DNA of 64,000 nt. Origin: Anseranas semipalmata (Eukaryota; Chordata; Aves; Anseriformes; Anseranatidae). Location: contig VXAA01000168.1 in the NCBI GenBank assembly GCA_013399115.1, forward strand, positions 210,252 to 274,251. The letters run 5' to 3'. A program made the translations under genes and the position numbers. Positions 1 through 11,669 of the stretch are shown here, piece by piece. Every line of letters starts with the position of its first letter. The stretch's first letter is position 1. The notes beneath the pieces are model-generated. The model worked only from the letters and a program-made list of their open reading frames with translations, made no database searches and was not told the DNA's origin.

Positions 1-1369
1 AGAGCTGGGGTTGCTCCTGCTCCTATGTTTGCTGGGTGGCACAGGAGAGCAATCAAAATGGAAACTAAATTAAATACCCAAAGCATTTTGATAGCAAGCT
101 TAGCTAAGCAGAGCATTTCTCTCTGTGCTTTTCAGGAAGGCACCAGCCCATGTTACCACTCAGAATAAACAATAAGAATAAGGTAGTTCTTGGGGGGCAG
201 TTACTGCTTTTCCACAAAGGTTAATAATGAGAAGAGAAATAAGAATTTGAAACTCTAAATAATTAGGTTTGCTTCATTAAACAGCTTCTAAATAATAGCT
301 TTACTGCTGGCTTCACCCGGGAAATAACTCAAGGATGGCAGAAACACTTGCAGCTACTCAGCTTTGCTATAGTGTGAATATGCTTCAAGCTTTTGCTTTG
401 TTGCTGTAGTCAGGTGAGTAATATGCGGTTTGGTAATTCAGTGATCAGCAGTTGAAATATTGATTAGTTCTAAGGAATTAGGCTAAAAAATCCCTGCCAG
501 AACTTTCTGTTGGCTAACATTTTGTTCAAACAGAGCTAAGCTTAGTAAAATAATAATTGTTCTCCCTCTGTTTGCAAACACCGTGTTCAATAGTCATAAA
601 ACAGGTGCTTTTGTTTATCTCACCAACATCTACACATTCCTGTCTGTGCTACAAAGCATAGCTTAATCTTTATTAAAGCCGTGCACCACTCCTGTGATGC
701 GTAGGAGAAGTTCCATTTATGCTTTGCAGGGAGCAGACTCAGACTTGCATTACTTACTTGGTTTCACAGTCACCAGTGGCAAAGCAAGAAGCGCAGTTCC
801 CAGATCCATGCTCTTTAGCTTTTGACTGCCAAGACCATGTTTCTCCAACACCAAGTTTCCTTGTTTGCTGAGCCTTCCTCACTCTTCCCAGTGTCAAAAT
901 AGCAATGCAAAAAAGTGAAAAGCAGAGCAAATTTCACAACCTTAAAAGCTGCTGAACAAAGTGCTCACTTAAGTGAGGATGCAGGAATGGTCCAGGATGC
1001 TGCTTCTGTACCTCGGAGGGGAGCACTGGGAGCGATTCCCCAGGGGGGGACTGACAGCTCCCTCTCTTCTCATTGAGGGACAGGGCTGATGTGTTGGTGG
1101 CCTCAGCAGTGGCTCACTTGTCTCATTTCAGAGGTTACTTACCCATTCTGTGCTGGTATGCTGTTCACAACGTGATGGAGCTCTGGCATGGTTGATGGGT
1201 CCCAGAGTTGCTATACTTCATTCTTCGTGGCAGGAACAGCTATCCTTTAATGTATTTTCTCCTTTTGTGCATTGTTAAGCCTCTCTCTTACCGACTGGCC
1301 AGGGAAGCTTGGCCACAGGCAGGTCTTTACTAAAAGCCTGCATCTCATCAAGGCTCTCTTCTTTTCCAG
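1..1369 (+). other. DIS3L2: 3' end of an upstream DIS3L2 intron
   Basis: This is non-coding DNA ending in a good 3' splice site, with the pyrimidine tract CTCTTCTTTTCCAG just before 1370. A consensus-looking donor, TCAG/GTGAGT, occurs near 411-420 but has no convincing partner acceptor or conserved coding sequence. A 12-bp perfect palindrome at 98-109 is within chance expectation. I see no mobile element or RNA gene here. Confidence 0.85.
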
Positions 1370-1477
1370 GTGATCCCAATGCTTCCCAAGCTGCTCTGCG
1401 AGGAGTTATGCAGTCTCAATCCCATGCAAGATAGGCTGACGTTCTCTGTGATGTGGAAGGTGACTCCAGAAGGCAAG
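1370..1477 (+). CDS. DIS3L2: DIS3L2 exon, RNB domain segment 1 (36 codons)
   Basis: This 108-bp exon is bounded by TTTTCCAG/G and AAG/GTAACT and is open in phase 0 at both ends. It encodes VIPMLPKLL, then EELCSLNPM, then [16 protein letters not shown]. The pattern of LP near the start, LCSLNP in the middle and DRLTFS after it is the hallmark RNase II/RNB stretch that follows the catalytic aspartate motif, which lies in an upstream exon outside the window. It corresponds to about human residues 440-475. The intron before it is at least 1.37 kb and the intron after it is 5.6 kb. The length is a multiple of three, so skipping would delete 36 residues of the RNB core without a frameshift. The open frame running past 1477 to 1558 is intron read-through. 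Assignment to DIS3L2 is secure by sequence pattern and by in-frame continuity with the next exons. Confidence 0.95.
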
Positions 1478-2607
1478 GTAACTCGAGCAGTGGGCAGTCA
1501 TCCTGCTAATCAGTCCTGCCTCAGTGGTCAGACCCTACTATTGCAAACAGCGTGGTAAAAGTGCCATTCCATGACAGCCAGGTGGATAGCAAAGGACTTG
1601 GTGGTGAACAATAATAGAAGATGTAGGACAGTCCCTGTATCTTGTCTTGCTGATGACTGGAATAAGCTCACAACATGATGGGGAAAGCAAGCATATTTGT
1701 AGGAATGTTACAAATGGAGGATTTCCTGCCCCTTGCCAGGTCACCCATGCATTTAATGTCTTAATTCCAACAGCAAGTCACAGCTAGTAGTTTGGGACAA
1801 GATGTTTCTCCTTGACTCCAACCCTGCATTGTGCTTGTAGTCAGTTGTGCAATGCAGTGGATAAGGATTCCTCTGTGGTCTCCCTGGTAAACAGACTATT
1901 TCATTCTTCTTCAGTGCTGCAAATTACATCGATCCCTGTAAAGTGTGATAGCTCTTCAGCAAGGGCACGGCTCCATCCTCTGCATGCATTCAGCCTCCAT
2001 GCCTACACAAACATTGCGTTATTCCCAGGGACCAGTTGTGAGGTCTATCAGTGCAGCAAGCTGTCTTCAGCTGCCTGCTGCTCTCCACAGGTCTTGATTT
2101 CTCTCCCTGTTCCTCTCCTACACTCTTAGTAATAACCCCAACAATCTCCTCTTTGGTGATCATTGGGTCTCCTCTGTAATCTAAGAGGACTAAAGACTGC
2201 CTGTCCCAGAGGACTCTAGGACATAGTCTATGCAAAGTACACTTTTTGTACTCAGAATTATTTTTTTACCGGTGTTGTGTTGATGCACAATTTTCTCTCT
2301 GAAGTATTTCTTGTGCCAGTTTGGCAATTTTTCACAAAAATTAACTTTATTTCCTTATTATTGTCCGTGCTGCCGTAAAGAATATTGAATCTCGTTTTGT
2401 GCTTTAACAAAATGCCGTTGCAGTCCTATATCTGTATTTCTCCAGCTAGTCCCTGCTCTGGCACTGAGGTGGGTTTTATTTTTTCATTGTGAAAAACACT
2501 GCACTTCCTGTAGCAACAGCATGATTACTCATGGGACTTTCTAATTGTAGCTACTTGTTGGGCCTTTTATTGACTCTGAGCAATCTTTGAACAGTTAATA
2601 GTCAAGT

Positions 2608-2634
2608 CTTAATTAAAATAAGCTTTTAATTAAG
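2608..2634. repeat. Perfect inverted repeat, 11-bp arms, 5-nt spacer
   Basis: CTTAATTAAAA at 2608-2618 is exactly reverse-complementary to TTTTAATTAAG at 2624-2634, separated by TAAGC. The sequence is AT-rich, so it is less striking statistically than the others in this window. It could form a hairpin in RNA or single-stranded DNA. Confidence 0.9.
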
Positions 2635-5600
2635 TCTTATCTCTTGTTCCCTGCAATATATCCATTATTTGCTTTTCAAACAGTATTCAGACCGACCCTG
2701 TCTGGCCAGTGAGGAGGCAGAGGAATCGCAGCATCAACCTTATGCCTGCTCAGGGGGCTGATCCCTGCAGGAGCAATGGTCTGGGATATGCTCATGCTGC
2801 CCCTTGGGGCATCTCAGCAAATGGGTTTCTCCTAGGAGGCCTTTCAGGATGACAGTCTTGGTTGGGATCACTCGATTTGAATATCAGGTGAAGGCTGGAG
2901 AAAAATTTACTCCTTCTAAGAGGAAAAGTGGTTGCAGGGCTTTTGCCCAGCGGGGCATTCTTGTAAGAGCTTATCTCTGAGTTGGGACAGAACATGTCTC
3001 CTGCATTTCTAGGTGTTACTATGGCCTAATCTCAGTGCAAACAGGATCACATGCTGCCCCGGCTCCGCTGGGAGAAAGGAAGGTGAGTCAAAGGCCCCCA
3101 CCTGGCCTTTGAACCTCAGCCGGTGCTAGAGATCTGTGAGAGCACTGATGTCGAGGACAGGCCATTCCATTCCTCAGTGAGGGACGCGTGAGGCCGAATA
3201 GCGCTTTGTTGCGCTGCGTGTGCACAGCAGAATCGTAACCTCCAGCTTGCAAAGAAGAGCCCAGCAGCGCTACTAGAGGCCAGTGCTGCTGTGAGCTCCA
3301 TCTGTTACTGCTCCAAAGCAAGTAAGTCTAGAGCTAATGCATCTCCCAAGGAAAAGCCATGGAGATTCCTCACTTGAACGCGATTGTTGATAAGTTGTTG
3401 GGGTTTTTATTTCTTGTTTCTTTTAGAAAAATAGTGCCGGGCTCAGTCCTCCTGGGAGACAGGCGCATTCTTGTTTTTGTTGCTTTTGCGTTCTGGAGTT
3501 TTTAATCTTCTAGTTTTCCATCAGCATAACAAAACGTTGCCTGAGCAGCGCTCTACAGACTCCGGTGGGATAGTGTGACATGATGTGTCTGAGATGACTT
3601 TCCAAGGGCAGAGGCGTTAACCATATTGTTGCATCTGTGCTGTTCTTCAGAAGCAGAGCAGGGCGTTTATAGGAACAACGTAGCACGTTCTTGTTCAGAT
3701 GCAGTCAACAGAAAGATATTTGAAAACAAACGATGCAACTCTTCTTTTTGTTGCTGCCTAGTGGCGTTTGAAGCACAGCCCTGCTGGTTCCTTCTAGCAG
3801 ATAGGAAGAGAAATTGCTTCAGTCTGAAACAACCTATACAAACAGCATCTTTTCCAGGCTCAGAACTGCTGTCGTCAACCAGGACCTGATACAGACACTG
3901 CCTTGCACGAAGAAAGTCCTCAGCCCTGTGCACAGCTGTCACACCCTCAGAGACCCTTACTGCCAGGGACAGTGCTAACGGGAGGGTTTCAGCTGAGCCA
4001 CGCTGATTGCCATCACCCGACATGCTGGAGACTACAGCTTTCTCCCAAAAGCGACCAGACCCAGGGGGGAAGTCTTAACATAATCCTACAAATGTCCCAG
4101 ATACTGGTGCTCTGTCCGGGGACTGGTTGCATCTGGTTTGCTGTGATGGGGGAGACCTTGCAGACCAGCCTTGTTGGCTGCCTTGTGCACCCTCCCTGCC
4201 CCAGCTCACAACCCTGAAATGCTGCTCCTGTGCACGGCTGTGCCCATCCATCAGCCACCGGTGCGTGGGCCAGTGAGCCTTGTGCGGCTTTCCCTGCAGA
4301 AGCAGAGCTGCCCGTTCTTCTTGTTGGGTTTCCAAACCAGCGACACAAGGCTGTGGTTACCCTAAGTCTGCTTGGATGGCTGCTGAAGGCAGAAACAGAC
4401 GGCATTTCCAGGAGGTACTTGGACGTTGGGTAGAGTTAAGTTAGCCTGCTAGAGCAGGGCTGAGCCTGGCAGCTCTGCTTAGTGCACACAGGGATTACTG
4501 GACGGCACAGGGCAAGATGCATCCAAAACTCCATTCCTTGCCTTCAAGAAGTGTGTTTAATGCATCCAGGCAACCTTGGTGAGAAGTGGTTTATTGAGTA
4601 CGTTAATAAGAGTCCTCCCATAGGGCTGTCACTGTCTAATTTACATTTGTTAGAGCCATTGCAGGAATGGAGATTTTATCACACTGGTTGCCTTTGAGGG
4701 ACCAAGAACAGAAAAAGGAATTGGGGAAACAGAGAAGTAACGGAATTTTAATGTCTGCTAGTATTGGACGGCTTGTCCTGATGCTTTGCCCTGAATGTAG
4801 CCTGCCTGAGATTTGACATTTTAGTTATATTCCTGGGGCCCAGTATGCTGCATCTCTCATCTTACAAGGAAGTGAGTGGAGCTCTGAAATATTTGGCCTC
4901 TTCTAAGCAAGCAGAAAAATAAGATTTTGTTGAAAGCTTCAAGTTCAGGCAGCAAAGTGGAAATCCGGTCTGTTGCCTCCTGCAAGGGACAGAGCGAGCT
5001 CTTGGAAACCGGTGGCAGAAAGCACCATGTAGGCTCAGACGCAGCTGTCGATGCTAGCCCAGGGGCTGGAGAAAGTGCTCCTCCTCAGAATTACCCTTCT
5101 GGTTTGTGCCCAGTCCTTAGCTTTTTCAAACATGCAAGTATATGATGGAATTGACTCACCTGCATTATAAAGCAAAATGAGAGTGCTTTCCAAACACAGA
5201 ATATTTAGTTTGGGAGCATAATATAATGAGGGCCAGAAACGATAGTGACCTTTGCAGAAATTAATAGCTGGAGATGGAGGAACTAGCAGGGAAAGAGAAG
5301 TACTGTCTGAAAGCATTTGAACAGCAAGCTGAAAGAGCCGCCTATTACAATTGGAGGGTCTACAGACGTGCTTGGCTCATGTGAAGGCTGCTCAGCCTTG
5401 CTCAACAAGGAACAGCACCTTTTTGGTGCCTGAGCACCATCCATGCCTTGCTAAAGTCTGAATTATCTGTTACCAACTGGATAATAATTTTGGAAGTCAG
5501 TCTTTTAAAGAGCAGTGCAACCTCTTCCACATCAGAGGTCTTGCTTAATATGAGGAGGTTTTTTGGGTCCAGCAGATGTCATCAGATGTCGCTGACCTGC

Positions 5601-6804
5601 TGTATGTGGATCCCGTACCGTGACAAGAAGCTGAACCACATTTAACAGGATGCAGCAGAACACGGAGCAGGTGCTGCCAGCATTCTCGCAGCATCTCTTT
5701 GCCCAGCTTTGTGCCTTTCTCTTCCTTTCTTTCTCCTTGTGTATAGGTAGGGGGACATAGAATAACCATGAGCCGAGGGTCTGAGCACTTTACATTGCAA
5801 AACGTCACTTGCTGCCTCCCATCTATTAGGACACTATCTAATTGAAAATGAGCTTAAATGCCCTGTGACTTTCAGAGGTCTGAGCTGCTGAGTTGTACGG
5901 TACATGTTGTGGGCACAGGGGAGAGAGACAGCAAAGGTATATTGGGGTTCAATCCTTTCCTTTTAAGAAGAGGATTTGCCTTTCTGAAGCAGTGTCCTTG
6001 ATGAGTCTGTCTTAGAGATGGCTCTTCTCCACAGACACTGTCACTTGCAGAATTTACCTTGTCCTGTTGTGCTGATGAAGGGGTGAGGTGACACTTTTAA
6101 CTAGGGTAGAATTACATTTTTCCATTCATTCTCTGAGCACTTGTGCTTTGAATGGTTTATCACAGACTGCATCCCTCTCCAGAGCCCTCATGCCAGTGCT
6201 CTTCATTTTTCTGAAGAGCCTTCTGCCCTTTGTCCCTCTGTGCTTTCTCACTGGCTAGATGAGCTTTTGGACTCTTATATATCTCACCTGAAAGTACATT
6301 AAATTCTCTCTGCTTTGAGGAATAATTTTGAATTGCTACTTCTACATTGGTATTCTGTTATGGAGTTTAAAATAGGAATGGCTTCTGGTTTAGTCAGTTT
6401 AAAATAAAATAATTTCATAGGTGATTTATCCATGATTTTCCTCTAGATTCCAAAGTAATTTGGGAGCATTTGAATGCTTCCTGGCTTGGGTTGGGGCCTT
6501 GCGCTATAGGCTTGATCAGAGAAATAAGCGGTCAGTGACAGGCCATTTCTCCTCCGGACCCACCCAAATCCTACTCGGGGACTTTCACAAGTGCTAGTCA
6601 CACACTGGGGTCTCTACAGCTTTCTCCCTGGTGTGCTCCAAACAGGGCATGACCACAAGACAGTATTTTAGGGCCAGCCCCTTGTGCCCTGCTGTTTAGC
6701 CTTCAGTCGAAGAGGTGGAATGCCATCTGCTGTGTTTTAGATACGAGATCCTTCTTTGCATGTGCACGTATCTGCCTGTTGCCACTCCTGCACCTATTAA
6801 GCTT

Positions 6805-7015
6805 TGAGTCAGCTGACTGATTTCAGCTCCCAGATGGGATGTAGTTCTTATGAGTGTTATAAAAGAGGGAAGTCAAGTAGAGGAGGGAGATCAAAGCAGT
6901 TTCCTGTATGAAGGAAAGACTTTATTGTGCCTATGCACATTACTAGAGAATCTATATGAGCAACAGGCCTTCTGATGGCCTCAGTATGAGAAGATCTTCA
7001 CTCAAAGATGAGTCA
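6805..7015 (+). promoter_or_regulatory. Candidate regulatory cluster: two AP-1 sites flanking a TATA-like box
   Basis: Perfect AP-1 consensus TGAGTCA occurs at 6805-6811 and again at 7009-7015. The first overlaps a GTCAGCTGAC palindrome at 6808-6817. TATAAAAG lies at 6858-6865, about 260 bp before the exon starting at 7122. The spacing would suit an inducible intragenic promoter giving a 5'-truncated transcript, but no initiator or open start codon in the DIS3L2 frame is evident. The motifs are seen directly; function is inference, and single short motifs occur often by chance. Confidence 0.25.
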
Positions 7016-7121
7016 GTGTTGAGGTCTGTTGTCATTCTTTCCAATATTTATACAACCTCCCAGGTTTTTGTGCACTAGAAGAATAAGTCCTCAGATCTAT
7101 CTGTGCTTTCGCATTTTGCAG

Positions 7122-7355
7122 ATCCTTGATGAATGGTTTGGGCGGACAGTCATCTGCTCCTGTGTGAAGCTAAGCTACGACCATGCACAGAGTATGATTG
7201 AAAACCCTGGGAAGGTGTTCTCACCTGAAGAACTACCCCCTGTCTCCCCTCAACACTCAGTAGCCGAGATCCAGCAAGCTGTGCTGAATCTGCATCGGAT
7301 CGCCCAGCACCTCCGCAAACAGCGCTTCATTGACGGTGCTCTGCGCCTGGACCAG
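7122..7355 (+). CDS. DIS3L2: DIS3L2 exon, RNB domain segment 2 (78 codons)
   Basis: This 234-bp exon is bounded by TTTTGCAG/A and CCAG/GTAAGT and is in phase 0 at both ends. It starts [10 protein letters not shown], continues through [14 protein letters not shown] and [11 protein letters not shown], and ends [10 protein letters not shown]. It corresponds to about human residues 476-553. The cysteine at exon codon 14 (in ICSCVKLSY) aligns with human Cys489, which I recall as a Perlman-syndrome missense position. The tyrosine-rich stretch after it and the LRKQRF-to-GALRLDQ end are typical of the RNase II core. The middle ([16 protein letters not shown]) is the more variable part, as expected for a surface loop. 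The open frame extends into both introns (7029-7397), but the flanks have no similarity. Skipping would remove 78 residues in frame. The following intron is 26.2 kb. Confidence 0.97.
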
Positions 7356-8660
7356 GTAAGTAAATCCAGCCCCTTTAAGGGGTTCTCGGTCCACTGAAGC
7401 AATTTCCTATTGTACTCCCTCAGGTTTTCCTGATCAATCTAAAAACTCTAAGGGGAAACTCAGGCTCGAACAGAAAGGCAGATTTGTGTGCCAATGGCAT
7501 CTTAAAAATGGCATCAAATTATGTACCAAAAGCAGTAAGTAAAGTAGGTCTAAAGAAAAAAATCCTGTTTTTTTTTTAAGGAGTGGTCCATCTTCTAACG
7601 TTTTTCAAAATCCTGAAACTGTAGTAAACTGGGTAAGTAACTTACATGGTGAAACAAATCATGAGTGTCATTCATTATCAACCAGTGCAGATATCCTTGG
7701 TGCACAGTACACTGTGAAAGGCTTATCTTCCACATTTATTCCTGTGCTTGTAATACTCATGTTTTCCACCACTTTCATAGAAGTTCTCTGGGCAGGGAAA
7801 ATGACTAAAATGTTATTTAAGCTAATATTTATAAGTGGGTGTGTTTTAGAAAGAAATGCAAGTGAGGAGGTTTTCTGTCTGGGGCAATTTAAATCTTGCA
7901 TCAATTGTTTTATGTGTCATTTCTACTTTATAAGTAGATCCAGATATTTTAGATTACTACAGCAAAAATATTTCTGCATTTGAGGTTCAGCTGTTGAGGT
8001 GGCTTCTGACAGGTTTTGTGGATAGGAGGTTCCTGTACTTTATAGAACCCAGTGGCCTTCCCGACCGGGAGACTATTAGATAGAGGAAGCTCTATTGTTT
8101 TGTATTGCAAAATGAACATGAGTCAACATAATCATATTGCTGAGAAAGAAGCTAATGTACCAAGATGTATAAATAGGACTATTGTATGTAAGAGGTATGT
8201 TGCAATCCTTCCATTTTATTCAGTGCTGTAGCATTGTCTCCAGTTGCAGAAAAGCATGGTTTGATTGTAGAGAGAGAGCAACCAGTGTCTATAATCAGTG
8301 ACCTTCCTTGACAGAGCACATGGCTTAGTCTGGTGAAGCTGCTCTGAAGAGGAGGCAATGCGATGTCCCCCATGTCTAAGACAGGCAGGATAAGACATCT
8401 GTGTCTTGAATTTCAGTAGAGGAGATTGGCGTTATATGTTAGGATAAACGTTCTGGTGTAGAAATTGTGGTGGCTAAGACTATCTTGCTTGCGTCTGTTG
8501 AAGGACTTTAAGGACTGATTAAGTATACATAAGTAAGCTTAGAGCCAAGGACATTTGCTCAAGGTCCCCTCTTGCTCAAAGGAAATGGTCTAGTCTTAAA
8601 TTAGGTTCAAGTATTTTTTGGAAATCAGACTCCCACTTTGAACTCATACAGAGTTTGCTT

Positions 8661-8684
8661 AAACCTCTTTTGGAAAAGAGGTTT
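8661..8684. repeat. Perfect inverted repeat, 11-bp arms, 2-nt spacer
   Basis: AAACCTCTTTT at 8661-8671 and AAAAGAGGTTT at 8674-8684 are exact reverse complements separated by GG. The tight spacer makes a cruciform or RNA hairpin possible. No transposon ends or target-site duplication are visible around it. Confidence 0.95.
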
Positions 8685-10010
8685 CCCTCATTAATGTTTA
8701 TCATATAGTGGCTAATAAGTGAGCTGGGCTTTTGTTTCCAAGTACACCGAATGCTAGAGAAACATTAAAAAACAAAACAAACAAAAAAGATAGCCTTTTC
8801 ACTTCATACTGATGAGCTAACTGCAAAGCGTTGGTGATGTCTGCATTGGAACAACAATCTATGGTGACTGGGAGCTGTGCTCCAGAAAGGTAACCTGGTC
8901 ACGCTTGCAAGTATTGTGCTGAACGGGCACCATATGTACCTGAGTTTAGTAACTGTTATCAAACTAACCTCAGGAAGAATATGTTTTAAAACACTTGTGA
9001 CATTTTAAAAGGTAGGATTTGGCCAGAGAAGCATCCTGTTCCAGTGATACCCTGTAAAAGATCCGTGGTGTTTTGTTTTGCTCTGTTACGGAGGAGCCAT
9101 TAAAGAGCTGATATTGGAGCATCATTTGTGAGAGCTGGGTTAAAAGCCACCTTTAAGGGCACCAAAAGGCCTGGTTCTTAGTCAGCCTAGTTCATAGCCA
9201 ACACGATAAACTGGATTATATTTCACAAGTGGCATTTTATGCTGTATAGGATCTGTCTCCCCTGGCAAGAGTGTCACAGTGAAAGGAATGGTCTTTGAGA
9301 GGGAAGTGTATTTTAGTTCAAGGGATACTTTCACCATACTTATTCTTTTCAAGTACTGCCTTGATAGTTGCATTTTGATAAACTACACCCTCCCCAATGC
9401 ATGGAGAGAGCGGTTGCTGTAAGGCCTGAAAACAAACAGTATTTGAGGGATGTGTGTGTGGACATGTCCAGTGTATATGGCAGGACAAAGCAATCTGTAG
9501 CTTTTATTAGAACAAGATTAGTCCCTCTGCCTTTGTCCCCCACTTCCTTGAGTTCCCATGGATGCAGTTCTGCACTGGGTCTGACTTCCAGCCCCAGGCA
9601 AGCAAGGGTGGGCCCGAATGGGAAACACACCTTTCTAATCACTGGACCTCTCACCGATTTCCTGTTGAGTAATGTAAATCCTGAACAATGGAAGACAAAC
9701 TCCAGCAGGAAACTAGGGGCAATGAATTATCAGATTCCAAATAAATATGTGAGTGAAGGAAATGATCATCCCACAGTATTAAGGGAGGGGGTAGCTGGGC
9801 ATGGATGACTCCTGTGCTTTTTCTTCCAAGGGATGTGAACCCTCTTCCTATATATTACATTATGTTTGAGTTCTACCTTGGGGTCACTCCTGATTGAACA
9901 GTGATGAGGTTTTTTTCTGACTTCCACCCTGCCATTTTTCAGTATGATGTGATCTTGTGGTTCCTGTTAGTATTAAGAAAATCATTAGGGCACAAATCTC
10001 TCTTCCTGCT

Positions 10011-10085
10011 TTGCCACTGGACATGGTGGCCTTGGGCTGGTGCTCTCCCTGCCTGCCTCAGTTTCCCCTTTGGAATGATATTTAT
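10011..10085 (-). mobile_element. Ancient MIR-like SINE relic (minus orientation)
   Basis: The stretch contains the sequence order TGGCCTTGGGC, then GCCTCAGTTTCCCC, then a TGG-rich end. This resembles the reverse complement of the MIR/CORE-SINE core (usual form: gacCTTGGGCaagt, then CCTCAGTTTCCCC-atctgtaaaatgg). It is diverged and truncated, and was called by eye only. Confidence 0.4.
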
Positions 10086-11655
10086 GTCTCCCATGGCATC
10101 CATATAATTTAGGATTGATTCCCAAAAACTAAGAACATCTCTCTTTTGAAGCCATCCATGGGCATACCTTTATAATAGCAGAAATGCTGGTTGGCAAGGG
10201 AACCCCTTGCACCCGACATGGCTTGGGTAAGATACAGCAGTGTCAGGCTGGATGTGTTGTGGTGAGGGGAGAGTTTCCTGTCTGAATATCGCTGCTGAGT
10301 TTTTATGACCTAGTGTGAGAGCAGCATTTGCTTGCCCACAGTTTTCTTTTAGCAGTAATTTTAGAATCAGGAATCTCTGCAGCTCAACTTTTGAAGAATA
10401 TTTTTTTGGATAATTTAGGAATAGCGTATCTGGGTCACACAGAAAACCTTGAGACAAATTACAGAGGTAGACAATGCCCTTGAAAGCTAAGGATTTGTGG
10501 ATTCAGTATCACTATATATGCATCTCTTTAGGGCTGTGAAATTTTGAATTCCTGGCCATGGCAACCTACACACCTGCCACTCTTTTTTTCCCCCATTTCC
10601 TTTCAGGCCTCTGCAGAGGTCCATAGGAGGGGAATCCTGCTCCGCTGGACCTTGAGTCTGAGGACCTTCTTTGCAACCAGAGCAACATGTCTGTTCCTTT
10701 GTGGGGTCTTGCTGTTCCCATAGACCCCTTCTTGGGGCTTTTTCCTTAGAATATGGTTTCCTGTGCTGCCTGCTAGCTTGCTAGCCCCAGAAGGCAGCTG
10801 AGCACTATGTTTTAAAAGTTTAAAGTCTTTGCACCTTCAGCAGCTGAGGAGCTTATGAAACTTTGCCCACACAGACAGAGATTAATGTATTTCTTTTCCT
10901 TCTCATTTGGACCTGCAGCTTTGAGATGTAAAGGCAAGAGGTGCCTTGTGCTGTGGCTTTGAGGAAAAAGTGCTCAGATATTTACAGTGCTGTCTGCTCC
11001 CTGCCTCCCTCCTGCCCCAGACCATGAAATGCCACCCCTCTGCTGTCCTCTTGCAGCTCTTGGTGCACCCACATTATAAATTGGAGCGGGGATCTGACCT
11101 GGTTTAAAAACCAAAGTGAACACTCCCCACAACTTTCCTTTTTTTTTTCCTGGCCATGTTACTTTGAAGCTGGATCACTTCCCCAGACCACAGCTTTTAG
11201 AAACACTAGCCAGAGAATCAGATAGAAATTTGCTTTTAAAAAAGAGCCATCAAGTTTGCAGAAAAGCTTCTTAGCTCAAGGCTGCCTAGAGGAGACCTGC
11301 TGATAAATGTTTCTCTTTTTGGCCTCAGCAGTTTATAAATGTATCACGAGGACAGATGCCTACAAAGAGACGGGCTAAAAAGGATTTCAGTGCATATTTA
11401 AAATGTGAATACACTGGGATGCTGATCTGTCTCTATGACAACTATGTGAGCTGAGCAGTGGCTTTGGTTGTGCCAGTGATTCTGCCTTTGCTAGTGCACT
11501 TACACCTGTGTGCTCAAAATGTTGGCTTTGACCAAAGTTCATTGTGAGAACAACCCAAAGTGCATTCGCATTTGTTTGTGGCATTGAATTGTTTGCTAGA
11601 ATAGCTTTTCTCCTTGTTTGCTGTGCAACAGGTGTTCAGCTTTGCAGGTGAATGC

Positions 11656-11669
11656 AAAAAAAAAAAAAA
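11656..11669. repeat. Poly(A) tract, 14 nt
   Basis: An uninterrupted run of 14 A in intron DNA. There is no flanking element that would make it a retroposed tail. Confidence 0.95.

Larger units (their letters stand above)
1478..7121 (+). other. DIS3L2: DIS3L2 intron, 5,644 bp, phase 0
   Basis: The donor is GTAACT at 1478 and the acceptor is GCATTTTGCAG ending at 7121. The intron contains no recognisable exon or RNA gene. Points noted inside it are an AT-rich perfect hairpin at 2608-2634, a mildly CpG-rich stretch at about 3060-3330 with an ACGCGT site, and a TATA/AP-1 cluster at 6805-7015. Short open frames in it (for example 3667-4023 minus and 4013-4405 minus) show no family resemblance and are treated as chance. 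Confidence 0.9.

Noticed and set aside
98..109. 12-bp palindrome GCTTAGCTAAGC
   Set aside because: Arms of only 6 bp are expected several times in 64 kb by chance.
411..420. Consensus-like donor TCAG/GTGAGT
   Set aside because: No plausible acceptor with a conserved exon lies upstream; isolated donor-like strings are common.
7029..7397. 122-codon + strand open frame taken as a small gene
   Set aside because: Only 7122-7355 is conserved, and it is bounded by AG and GTAAGT; the ends are intron read-through and the first codon is not ATG.
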